NCBI GenBank assembly: GCA_026400415.1
Contig: JAPLPA010000451.1
Coordinates: forward strand, 1 to 5,303
Direction of reading: 5' to 3'
DNA: 5,303 nt
From: Afipia sp.
Lineage (GTDB): Bacteria > Pseudomonadota > Alphaproteobacteria > Rhizobiales > Xanthobacteraceae
A program made the translations under genes and the position numbers. This document shows positions 1 to 5,303 of the stretch, piece after piece. Every line of letters begins with the position of its first letter. Position 1 is the stretch's first letter. The notes under the pieces are model-generated. The model had not been told where the DNA came from. It did not search any database and saw only the letters and a program-made list of their open reading frames with translations.

Positions 1-126
1 CAAAAACCGCATCGTCCGAACATGACAGGAACGCCGGGTGCGTACCGGCCGTCAGGTTCAACGCTGTCGACCGGTCGGCGGCCGAAGGCAACTGGCGACT
101 ATCAGCCTTGGAATCCGGGGCAATAA
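1..126 (+). CDS. NDUFA12-family NADH:ubiquinone oxidoreductase accessory subunit, C-terminal fragment
   Basis: This is the 3' end of a gene that begins outside the window. Frame 1 reads 41 codons and stops at TAA (124-126). The peptide begins QKPHRPNMTGTP, continues AYRPSGSTL and GRRPKATGDYQPW, and ends NPGQ. I recognise this as the C-terminus of the NDUFA12 (B17.2-like) family: the P-N-x-T-G-T-P...Y-R-P-x-G-S segment and the G-D-Y-x-P-W tail are family hallmarks. In alphaproteobacteria and mitochondria this small protein is an accessory subunit of the peripheral arm of respiratory complex I, facing the cytoplasm or matrix. It has no catalytic role of its own and is linked to assembly or stability. 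Only about a third of the usual length is visible, so start and regulation cannot be judged. The DUF2155 gene follows on the same strand after 114 bases. Identification rests on recalled family sequence rather than a search. Confidence 0.85.
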   Translation, partial: QKPHRPNMTGTPGAYRPSGSTLSTGRRPKATGDYQPWNPGQ

Positions 127-240
127 TCGAGCAGCCGACTCGCCCTTTCCCCGCCTTAATCGACATGTTAACCGATGGGCCTGCGCGGCGCATTGCCTGT
201 AGAATGTCGCGATTCCAATCCGCCGAGTAGTCCGCGCACA

Positions 241-1152
241 ATGTCACGACCAGCGATCAGTCTCATCGTCGCGGCACTTCTGGGTGCATCGCTTGTGGCC
301 GTCGCGACGCCTTCACGTGCGCAGATCGGCAATATTTTTTCCGATCGTCCGCGACCGCCCGCAGCCGTCGCGCCGCGCGATCAAGGTCCGGATGCCGACG
401 AAGAAGAGGTGCCCGAATTGCCGCAAGGCCGGCTGCTTCCGACGCCGAACCGCCCTCAGACGCAAGGCGCTCCGCCGCCGGGATCGTTTCAATCGCAGCC
501 TTTGCCACCGCCACCGGGGCCTGCAACTGCTCCGCCAACTCAACCCGTAGTGCCAGGTCAAGGCACGCCGAATATCGCGACTGCACCCCCGACGGCCAAT
601 CCCAATCCATTGCCCGGGTTAGCACCTGGACAAAAGCAACCGCGCGGCACGCCGCCGACACCTGCAACCCTGCAGCCGGGCGATGAAGTCGTCACCGAAC
701 CGCCCGCACAGAAGATCGTCAACAAGCAGGCCGTCTTCGCGGGTCTCGATAAGATCACGGGACGTATCATCAAGTTCGATGCCGACATGGGCGAGACCGT
801 TCAATTCGGTGCGCTGCGGATCAAGCCGCAGGCATGCTATACGCGACCCGTCACTGCATCAGCCAACACCGACGCCTTTGTCGAAGTTGACGAGATCACG
901 TTGCAGGGCGAAGTGAAGCGAATTTTCTCAGGCTGGATGTTTGCTGCGAGTCCCGGACTTCACGGGATCGAGCATCCCATTTACGATATCTGGCTGACCG
1001 ACTGCAAAGAGCCCGATGCGACGGTCGCGCAGCAGGAAGTGCCGAAGCCGGTTGCTGTGCCTGCCGGACAGAAGAAGAGTTTACCCGCCAAGCAGCCTTC
1101 GGCGGCTCCGCGCCCACAGTCTCCCAATCCGTTTCCGCCGTTTCGCCAGTAG
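241..1152 (+). CDS. DUF2155 domain-containing exported protein with proline-rich linker
   Basis: The product is 303 residues and of unknown function. I start it at the ATG at 241, not the in-frame ATG at 175, because residues 1-27 from 241 form a clean Sec signal peptide: Arg near the start, a hydrophobic stretch ISLIVAALLGASLVAVA, then S-R-A with predicted cleavage before Gln28. The upstream start would bury this behind 22 polar residues. Neither start has a convincing Shine-Dalgarno. Residues about 35-157 are a low-complexity, probably disordered region rich in Pro, Ala and Gln, with an acidic patch DADEEE. From about residue 158 to 255 comes the DUF2155 domain: KQAVFAGLDKITGRI, F-G-A-L-R-I, then CYTRP with Cys199, F-S-G-W-M-F, and IYDIWLTDC ending in Cys255. 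These two cysteines are the only ones I see in the mature protein and could form a disulfide. A Lys/Pro-rich tail follows. The location is probably periplasmic or cell-envelope. The gene follows the NDUFA12 gene and converges on aat. Confidence 0.88.
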   Translation: MSRPAISLIVAALLGASLVAVATPSRAQIGNIFSDRPRPPAAVAPRDQGPDADEEEVPELPQGRLLPTPNRPQTQGAPPPGSFQSQPLPPPPGPATAPPTQPVVPGQGTPNIATAPPTANPNPLPGLAPGQKQPRGTPPTPATLQPGDEVVTEPPAQKIVNKQAVFAGLDKITGRIIKFDADMGETVQFGALRIKPQACYTRPVTASANTDAFVEVDEITLQGEVKRIFSGWMFAASPGLHGIEHPIYDIWLTDCKEPDATVAQQEVPKPVAVPAGQKKSLPAKQPSAAPRPQSPNPFPPFRQ

Positions 1153-1166
1153 TCTGAATTCAGGCT
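1151..1166. repeat. Palindrome spanning the convergent stop codons of the DUF2155 gene and aat
   Basis: The core CTGAATTCAG (1154-1163) is a perfect 10-base palindrome. Adding AGT on the left and GCT on the right gives a 16-base inverted repeat with one T/G mismatch. It overlaps the last two bases of the plus-strand TAG (1150-1152) and all of the minus-strand TGA (1160-1162). In plus-strand RNA it could fold as a 6-pair stem (one G-U pair) with an AAUU loop. No U-run follows on either side, so calling it a bidirectional terminator would go beyond the evidence. It is simply the only structure available in a 7-base gap between converging genes. Confidence 0.4.
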
Positions 1167-1828
1167 CCGCGAATTTGCGCCAATGCTTTCGTGCCTGAGA
1201 TTTCAGTCGACAGGGCAAAGAAATCCGCATCGCCTGCGATCGCGTCGTCGAGCAGCGCGCGATATTTCTGGCGTGTCACTTCGACGGCGCCAAGCGACTT
1301 TAAATGATCGGTCACGAACTGGGTGTCGAGCAGCACAAAGCCGCCTGCCTTGAGGCGCGCTACGAGATGTACCAGCGCCACCTTCGATGCGTCACGCGCA
1401 CGATGAAACATGCTCTCTCCGAAAAACGCGCGGCCGAGGCTGACGCCATAAAGTCCGCCGACCAAATCATCTCCATCCCAAACCTCGACGCTGTGACAAT
1501 GGCCGATGCCGTGGAGGCCGACATATAATTCGCGAATACGCTGATTGATCCAGGTGTCGTCGCTGCCGGGCCTCGGTTCTGCGCAACTGGCAATGGTTTG
1601 TTTGAATGATGTGTTGACCGTGACGCGAAAGATGTCCGAGCGAACGGTGCGCGCAAGACGCGATGATATGTTGAAGGAGTCGAGCGGGATAATGCCGCGC
1701 CGTTCAGGTTCGACCCAGAAGATCGTCGGGTCGTCCGCGCCCTCCGACATCGGAAAGATTCCGCAGGAATAGGCGCGCAGCAAAACTTCTGGCGTGATTT
1801 CGGAGGAGGCATTGTCGCGCGAACTCAT
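1160..1828 (-). CDS. aat: Leucyl/phenylalanyl-tRNA--protein transferase
   Basis: The 222-residue product moves Leu or Phe from aminoacyl-tRNA onto proteins with N-terminal Arg or Lys. This cytoplasmic step of the bacterial N-end rule marks them for ClpS/ClpAP. The length fits the family (the E. coli enzyme is 234). Visible family motifs in order are Y-S-C-G-I-F-P-M (20-27), F-W-V-E-P-E-R-R-G with Trp38, D-D-T-W-I with Trp93, H-S-V-E-V-W (112-117), G-G-L-Y-G-V-S-L-G (124-132), F-G-E-S-M-F with Glu138, and L-D-T-Q with Gln170. The spacings Trp93-Glu138 (45) and Glu138-Gln170 (32) match those of the E. coli active-site residues Trp111, Glu156 and Gln188 as I recall them. The start at 1828 gives the usual short lead before the first motif, but no good Shine-Dalgarno precedes it, which suits translation from an operon mRNA. 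It is the last gene after accC, 48 bases downstream. Confidence 0.95.
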   Translation of the reverse strand: MSSRDNASSEITPEVLLRAYSCGIFPMSEGADDPTIFWVEPERRGIIPLDSFNISSRLARTVRSDIFRVTVNTSFKQTIASCAEPRPGSDDTWINQRIRELYVGLHGIGHCHSVEVWDGDDLVGGLYGVSLGRAFFGESMFHRARDASKVALVHLVARLKAGGFVLLDTQFVTDHLKSLGAVEVTRQKYRALLDDAIAGDADFFALSTEISGTKALAQIRGA

Positions 1829-1876
1829 GCCGCATCATAGCACGGCGGAGACTATAGTGACGTCCCGATGTGACGC

Positions 1877-3232
1877 TCAGTGAGCCTTCGTGTCGCCCTT
1901 GGCGAGATATTGCTCGAGCCAATGGATATGGTAATCGCCGTCGATGATGTTCGGTTCGCGAACCAAAGCCCGAAACAGCGGCAGCGTCGTCTCGATGCCT
2001 TCCACGACCATCTCGTCGAGTGCGCGGCGCAATCGCATGAGGCACTCGCCGCGTGTCTTGCCGTGAACGATCAGCTTGCCGACCAGCGAGTCGTAATAGG
2101 GCGGAATGACATAGCCCTGATAAACGGCTGAATCGATCCGTACGCCGAGGCCGCCCGGCGGGTGGTACTGCAAGATTTTACCGGGCGATGGCCTAAAGGT
2201 AACAGGGTTCTCCGCATTGATGCGGCATTCGATGGCATGTCCGTTGACGACGATCTCGTCCTGCGTGCACGGCAGATCACCACCTGCGGCAACGCGAATC
2301 TGCGCATTCACGAGATCGATGCCGGTAATCATTTCGGTGACAGGGTGTTCGACCTGAATACGAGTGTTCATTTCGATGAAATAGAACTCGCCGTCTTCGT
2401 AAAGAAATTCGATGGTGCCGACACCCAGATACTGCATGTCGCGCATGGCCTTTGCGCAGGTCTCGCCGATTTTGGCGCGCGCTTCAGGACTGATGATCGG
2501 TGAGGGGCCTTCTTCCCAGACCTTTTGATGTCGCCGCTGCAACGAACAATCGCGTTCGCCGAGATGAATTGCGCCGCCACGACCGTCACCGAGAATCTGA
2601 ATCTCGATATGGCGCGGCTTCCCGAGATACTTTTCCAGGTAGACTGAGCCGTCGCCGAATGCGGATTTGGCTTCGTTACTGGCGGTCGAAAGTGCGAGCA
2701 TGAGATCAGCTTCGGTCGGCGCGACTTTCATGCCGCGTCCGCCGCCACCTGCGGCTGCTTTCACCAGAACCGGAAAACCGATTTTCTTGGCGATAGCCAT
2801 CGCGTCATCGCCCGCGCCGACGCCGCCGTCGGAGCCCGGAACGACCGGAATGCCGAGACGCTTGGCGGTCTTCTTGGCCTCGATCTTGTCACCCATCGTG
2901 CGGATGTGTTCGGCCTTGGGGCCGATAAAATGCAGATTGTGTTCGGCGAGGATTTCAGCAAAACGCGCATTCTCGGACAGAAATCCGTAACCGGGATGCA
3001 CGGCGTCCGCGCCCGTGATTTCGCACGCTGCCAGAAGTGCCGGAATGTTGAGATAACTGTCTTTCGCGGCCGGTGGGCCGATGCACACGCTCTCATCCGC
3101 TAGGCGGACGTGCATGGCATTGGCGTCGGCGGTCGAATGAACCGCGACGGTGGCGATGCCAAGCTCCTTGCACGCACGCAACACGCGCAGGGCAATCTCG
3201 CCGCGATTGGCAATCAGGATCTTGTCGAACAT
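1877..3232 (-). CDS. accC: Acetyl-CoA carboxylase, biotin carboxylase subunit
   Basis: The 451-residue product uses ATP and bicarbonate to carboxylate the biotin on AccB, the first half-reaction of acetyl-CoA carboxylase in fatty-acid synthesis (cytoplasmic). The length equals the stand-alone bacterial subunit (E. coli 449), so there is no fused carrier domain. The N-terminal domain opens [20 protein letters not shown]. The ATP-grasp domain follows, with Lys116 (GDK), Lys158, the glycine-rich loop [10 protein letters not shown] (159-168), His208 and Lys237 (HQKVWEE). The catalytic strand is [13 protein letters not shown] with Glu287, Asn289, Arg291, Gln293, Val294 and Glu295. The C-terminal domain carries Arg337 in the E-C-R-I-N-A-E motif, and then R-P-S-P-G-K. 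Each of these sits one position before its E. coli counterpart. All key residues are present, so the enzyme should be active. It starts 24 bases after the accB stop with only a weak AGGCG-type ribosome site, consistent with coupling to accB. Confidence 0.98.
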   Translation of the reverse strand: MFDKILIANRGEIALRVLRACKELGIATVAVHSTADANAMHVRLADESVCIGPPAAKDSYLNIPALLAACEITGADAVHPGYGFLSENARFAEILAEHNLHFIGPKAEHIRTMGDKIEAKKTAKRLGIPVVPGSDGGVGAGDDAMAIAKKIGFPVLVKAAAGGGGRGMKVAPTEADLMLALSTASNEAKSAFGDGSVYLEKYLGKPRHIEIQILGDGRGGAIHLGERDCSLQRRHQKVWEEGPSPIISPEARAKIGETCAKAMRDMQYLGVGTIEFLYEDGEFYFIEMNTRIQVEHPVTEMITGIDLVNAQIRVAAGGDLPCTQDEIVVNGHAIECRINAENPVTFRPSPGKILQYHPPGGLGVRIDSAVYQGYVIPPYYDSLVGKLIVHGKTRGECLMRLRRALDEMVVEGIETTLPLFRALVREPNIIDGDYHIHWLEQYLAKGDTKAH

Positions 3233-3256
3233 CGCGGCGCCTGACGGTGAAAGCTA

Positions 3257-3745
3257 CTATTCAATGATGACAAGCGGTTCGCCGAATTCAACCGGCTGGC
3301 CGTCCTCGACGAGAATCTGCGTGACGGTGCCCGCGCGCGTCGACGGGATCTGATTCATGGTTTTCATGGCTTCGATAATCAGAAGCGTCTCGCCGACTTT
3401 CACCTTGCTGCCGATGTCGATAAATGGCTTCGCACCCGGCTCCGAAGCCAGATAGGCCGTACCGACCATAGGCGAGGGGACTGCACCGGGATGCTTGGCA
3501 ATATCTGCCGGCGCAGGTGCAGCGCTCGGTGCTGCAACTGCAGCCGTCGAAGGCCGGGCGACTGGTGCAGGTACCGCCGCCGCGATGGTGACATTGCGGG
3601 CGATGCGAACACGTAGCCCTGCGCGCTCGATCTCGATTTCGGTGAGATTGGTCTCATCCAGCAGCAACGCGAGTTCGCGGATAAGCTCGCGCTCATCGCT
3701 CGGCTTTGCTTTTGAACTGGATGGTTCTTGTGGCGGACGGGCCAT
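3257..3745 (-). CDS. accB: Acetyl-CoA carboxylase biotin carboxyl carrier protein
   Basis: The 162-residue carrier holds the biotin that shuttles the carboxyl group from AccC to the AccA/AccD carboxyltransferase. Residues about 15-50 are the N-terminal helical and strand region ([21 protein letters not shown]). Residues about 54-86 are a flexible Ala/Pro linker. Residues about 87-162 are the biotinyl domain, starting P-S-P-M-V-G-T and ending [12 protein letters not shown]. The thumb that marks AccB-type carriers is present at about 98-105 (YLASEPGA). The biotinylated lysine is Lys128 in E-A-M-K-T-M-N, where Thr129 (codon ACC) replaces the Met of the textbook AMKM motif; I recall AMKT in related alphaproteobacterial sequences, so I do not read it as damage. 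The reading frame ends in tandem stops, TAG TAG (3259-3254). It lies 39 bases after aroQ and 24 before accC on the same strand. Confidence 0.97.
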   Translation of the reverse strand: MARPPQEPSSSKAKPSDERELIRELALLLDETNLTEIEIERAGLRVRIARNVTIAAAVPAPVARPSTAAVAAPSAAPAPADIAKHPGAVPSPMVGTAYLASEPGAKPFIDIGSKVKVGETLLIIEAMKTMNQIPSTRAGTVTQILVEDGQPVEFGEPLVIIE

Positions 3746-3784
3746 GTTGGATCCGAAGCTTTCTGAAAATACAATTGGGCGGTA

Positions 3785-4240
3785 TCAGGGTTTCGCGTTG
3801 ACGCCGAGCTTGGCGGCAAGGCCGCTGATGGCAAGACGATAGCCCTCGATGCCGAATCCGCAAAGCGTTGCAAACGCTGCAGACGCAACAAAGGAGTGAT
3901 GACGGAAGCGTTCTCGCGCATAGATGTTCGAGATGTGGACTTCAACTGTCGGAATTTTGACACCGACCAACGCATCATGCAGCGCGATCGAGGTGTGCGA
4001 ATATCCACCCGCATTGATGATAATGCCTGCGGCCTTCTTGGCGCCGGCTTCGTGAACGAATTCGATCAACTCACCTTCGCGATTGGACTGCCTGCAATCG
4101 GCCGTCAGCCCATAATGTGCGGCGGCGGTCTGACAGAGCTTTTCGACATCGGCCAATGAGTGATGGCCATAGGTCTCCGGCTCACGCGTGCCGAGCAGAT
4201 TGAGGTTCGGCCCGTTGAGCACATAGATCGTCTTTGCCAT
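3785..4240 (-). CDS. aroQ: Type II 3-dehydroquinate dehydratase
   Basis: The 151-residue enzyme converts 3-dehydroquinate to 3-dehydroshikimate, step three of the shikimate pathway to aromatic amino acids and folate, in the cytoplasm. Length and motifs are those of the small type II (dodecameric) family, which is unrelated to AroD. The start [20 protein letters not shown] carries Arg19 and the catalytic Tyr24 on the lid loop. The Q-S-N-R-E-G-E-L motif is at 51-58, [10 protein letters not shown] supplies Asn76 and His82, and VEVHISNI supplies Glu100 and the catalytic His102. Arg109 and Arg113 follow in Y-A-R-E-R-F-R-H. Nothing is missing. It is the first gene of the presumed aroQ-accB-accC-aat operon, preceded by a 237-base gap, so transcription of all four probably starts there. 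Its ribosome site is weak (GGATTTGGG region). Linkage of aroQ with accBC is common in proteobacteria. Confidence 0.97.
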   Translation of the reverse strand: MAKTIYVLNGPNLNLLGTREPETYGHHSLADVEKLCQTAAAHYGLTADCRQSNREGELIEFVHEAGAKKAAGIIINAGGYSHTSIALHDALVGVKIPTVEVHISNIYARERFRHHSFVASAAFATLCGFGIEGYRLAISGLAAKLGVNAKP

Positions 4241-4362
4241 CCGAAACCCAAATCCAGCAATGTCTGCAAGAAAATGCGCGGCAAGCGCGGCTTTGGCCGG
4301 TTTATAAGCAACAAGGGGCTCGGATGGAAGCCTGAACGCCGCTGCGATCCACTGCTAAAACC

Positions 4363-4379
4363 TTCGCGATAGCCGCGAA
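4363..4379. repeat. Inverted repeat in the region upstream of aroQ
   Basis: TTCGCG (4363-4368) and CGCGAA (4374-4379) form a perfect 6-base inverted repeat around a 5-base centre. It lies between the CtrA-like box and aroQ. It could be a small hairpin if the aroQ transcript starts upstream of it, or a protein-binding dyad. A stem this short can arise by chance, and I assign no function. Confidence 0.3.
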
Positions 4380-4405
4380 AAGCCCTATGGAACATAAGGA
4401 AATCG

Positions 4406-4424
4406 TTGGTTAACCAACCTTTAA
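4406..4424. promoter_or_regulatory. CtrA-type binding box upstream of the aroQ-accB-accC-aat operon
   Basis: TTAACCAACCTTTAA (4410-4424) is an exact match to the alphaproteobacterial CtrA consensus TTAA-N7-TTAA. Its left half is also the centre of a perfect 12-base palindrome, TTGGTTAACCAA (4406-4417). It lies in the non-coding gap between aroQ and the upstream DsbA-like gene, about 170 bases before the aroQ start. CtrA is a response regulator that controls cell-cycle genes in this class. The match is seen directly; that CtrA binds here and regulates the operon is inference. The distance from aroQ means the transcription start would have to lie well upstream of the gene, or the site acts at a distance. 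Confidence 0.45.
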
Positions 4425-4439
4425 GGATCGCCCGCTGAA

Positions 4440-4459
4440 GCCCGCCGGTACAGGCGGGC
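4440..4459 (-). terminator. Candidate terminator hairpin after the DsbA-like gene
   Basis: GCCCGCC (4440-4446) and GGCGGGC (4453-4459) form a perfect 7-base, entirely G-C stem with a 6-base loop, 18 bases past the stop codon of the DsbA-like gene. Only two U residues follow directly in the minus-strand RNA, so it is not a textbook intrinsic terminator. A further GCGGGC a few bases on could compete for the same left arm. The position at the gene end and the stem strength support a role in ending or stabilising the transcript. Confidence 0.5.
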
Positions 4460-4477
4460 CGCAGTGCGCGTGTCGGT

Positions 4478-5245
4478 TCAGCAGGTCGCCTTGCCGCAGC
4501 GCGCTTCGGAAATTTTCTTCGATAGCCCTTCGATCCCTACAGCACCGACGACAACGTCCTTGCCAATCACATAGCTCGGCGTGCCGTTGAGACCCATGTC
4601 CTCCGCAATTTTGAAATTTTCTTCAAGCGTCGCGCGAACTTCAGGGCTTGTGAGGTCTTTCTCCAGCTTCGCCATGTCGAGACCTGCATCCTTGGCAGCG
4701 GACAATGCGCGCGCCTTGTCGGCCTGACCGCGCCCGGTCAGAAGCTTCTGATGGAAGTCGAGATATTTCTTGCCGGTCGAATCTTGCATCCGAACTGCGA
4801 TAGCGACCTGCGCAGCTTCCATTGAGCCCGGCCCGAGTACCGGAAATTCCTTCAACACCACGCGTAGCTTCGGATCGGATTTCATCAGATCGAGCATGTC
4901 GGTCATGGCTTTTTTGCAGTAACCGCAATTGTAGTCGAAGAACTCGACGAAGTTGACGTCGCCGTCCTTGTTGCCGACGACCACGCCCCGTGGCGACTTG
5001 AAGATTGCGTCCGAATGCTTGGCGACGGCGGCCTGATGCTTGGCGGATTCCGCAACGGCCTGACGCTTCGTCAATTCGGCCGTCATTTCCTCCAGCACTT
5101 CAGGATTGGCGACGAGATAGTTCTTGATGATCTTCTCGATTTCGCTGCGCTGTGCGTTGGAAAAATCCTGTGCCTTGGACGCTGCAGGCGCGCAGGCGAT
5201 TGCAGTTGCGAGGGCGAGGGGTGCGATAAAGCGAAACGCGCGCAT
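4478..5245 (-). CDS. DsbA-family thiol-disulfide protein with ScsC-like N-terminal region
   Basis: The 255-residue product is an exported thioredoxin-fold protein that probably makes, reshuffles or reduces disulfides in periplasmic proteins. I start at the ATG at 5245, because a strong AAAGGAT ribosome site precedes it by 7 bases and residues 1-25 are a signal peptide (hydrophobic core FIAPLALATAIACA, cleavage likely after S-K-A). A longer frame from TTG at 5296 adds only polar residues. Residues about 27-70 are a charged helical segment with N-Y-L-x-x-N-P-E-V-L, like the N-terminal region of ScsC/Com1-type proteins, which in some ScsC members drives oligomerisation. The thioredoxin domain follows: FFDYNCGYCKKAM with active-site Cys107-Gly-Tyr-Cys110, a helical insert, then GTPSYVIG with cis-Pro223. 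The C-terminus is R-C-G-K-A-T-C, giving two more cysteines (250 and 255). No DsbB or DsbD partner gene is visible. Whether it is an oxidase or an isomerase cannot be told from sequence. Cys18 gives only a poor lipobox (A-I-A-C). Confidence 0.93.
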   Translation of the reverse strand: MRAFRFIAPLALATAIACAPAASKAQDFSNAQRSEIEKIIKNYLVANPEVLEEMTAELTKRQAVAESAKHQAAVAKHSDAIFKSPRGVVVGNKDGDVNFVEFFDYNCGYCKKAMTDMLDLMKSDPKLRVVLKEFPVLGPGSMEAAQVAIAVRMQDSTGKKYLDFHQKLLTGRGQADKARALSAAKDAGLDMAKLEKDLTSPEVRATLEENFKIAEDMGLNGTPSYVIGKDVVVGAVGIEGLSKKISEARCGKATC

Positions 5246-5251
5246 AGAAGT

Positions 5252-5258
5252 ATCCTTT
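5252..5258 (-). promoter_or_regulatory. Ribosome binding site of the DsbA-like gene
   Basis: On the minus strand AAAGGAT contains AAGGA, a good match to the anti-Shine-Dalgarno sequence, with 7 bases before the ATG at 5245. It is the clearest ribosome site in the window and decides the start of this gene over the upstream TTG at 5296. The other minus-strand genes have much weaker sites. Confidence 0.8.
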
Positions 5259-5303
5259 GAGGCTTGTGTAACCGGACTGCCGGCTCGTCGGTTCAATTCT
5301 TTA

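Noticed and set aside
156..171. A second pair of TTAA half-sites upstream of the DUF2155 gene
   Set aside because: The halves are separated by 8 bases, not 7, so it does not fit the CtrA consensus spacing.
175..240. A 22-residue N-terminal extension of the DUF2155 protein from the ATG at 175
   Set aside because: It would place polar residues in front of a clear signal peptide and has no ribosome site; the ATG at 241 is preferred.
263..667. A 134-codon open frame on the minus strand inside the DUF2155 gene
   Set aside because: It overlies the proline-rich linker, where GC-rich low-complexity coding sequence leaves the opposite strand open by composition alone.
1851..1875. ACTATAGT palindrome and two GTGACG direct repeats in the accC-aat gap
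   Set aside because: The elements are 6-8 bases long with no associated promoter or known operator; chance is an adequate explanation.
2162..2503. A 113-codon open frame on the plus strand inside accC
   Set aside because: It is fully antisense to a highly conserved gene, and its codons mirror the accC reading frame; no start signal or recognisable domain.
3400..4014. A 204-codon open frame on the minus strand across the aroQ/accB junction
   Set aside because: It lies out of frame over two well-recognised genes, and its Arg/Ser/Pro-rich translation is typical of a shadow frame in GC-rich DNA.
4301..4306. TATAAA on the minus strand as a -10 element for aroQ
   Set aside because: The hexamer 17 bases upstream is TTCCAT, a poor -35 match, so I do not call a promoter from it.
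5270..5293. Imperfect dyad upstream of the DsbA-like gene (AACCG...CGGTT around GCCGGC)
   Set aside because: Pairing holds only in the 5-base arms and the 6-base centre, with unpaired bases between; it is too weak to call an operator and the window ends here.
4453..5303. A canonical DsbA-DsbB oxidation system or a complete scs locus
   Set aside because: Only the single thioredoxin-fold gene is present; no DsbB, DsbD or ScsB/ScsD coding sequence lies in the visible flanks.

Overview
The window looks like a conserved chromosomal housekeeping segment from an alphaproteobacterium of the Hyphomicrobiales (Rhizobiales), most likely the Bradyrhizobium/Rhodopseudomonas/Nitrobacter/Afipia group. The reasons are the moderately GC-rich composition, a C-terminal fragment of the NDUFA12-type complex I accessory subunit next to a DUF2155 protein (both typical of alphaproteobacteria), the gene order aroQ-accB-accC-aat, and a sequence matching the CtrA box TTAA-N7-TTAA. 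The genus is an inference; nothing in the window fixes it.

Layout. Bases 1-126 (+) are the last 41 codons of an NDUFA12-family protein. After a 114-base gap comes a DUF2155 gene at 241-1152 (+), encoding an exported protein with a long proline-rich linker. It converges on a minus-strand block, with only 7 bases between the two stop codons, and a small palindrome spans that junction. Read in the direction of transcription, the minus-strand block is: a DsbA/ScsC-like thiol-disulfide protein (5245-4478), a weak terminator-like hairpin, a 237-base gap holding the CtrA-like box, then aroQ (4240-3785), accB (3745-3257), accC (3232-1877) and aat (1828-1160).

How the genes work together. AccB and AccC are the biotin carrier and biotin carboxylase halves of acetyl-CoA carboxylase, which makes malonyl-CoA for fatty-acid synthesis; the carboxyltransferase genes accA and accD are not in the window. 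AroQ catalyses the third step of the shikimate pathway, and Aat tags proteins with basic N-termini for degradation by ClpS/ClpAP. The gaps of 39, 24 and 48 bases and the shared strand suggest that aroQ-accB-accC-aat is one operon read from the gap upstream of aroQ. The DsbA-like gene has its own strong ribosome binding site and is probably a separate unit. The NDUFA12 and DUF2155 genes belong to a different, opposite-strand unit.

I found no mobile element, RNA gene, CRISPR array, broken gene or evidently new system. The points most worth a second look are the CtrA-like box ahead of the aroQ-acc operon, the Cys-bearing C-terminal tail of the DsbA-like protein, and the uncharacterised DUF2155 protein beside a complex I accessory gene.
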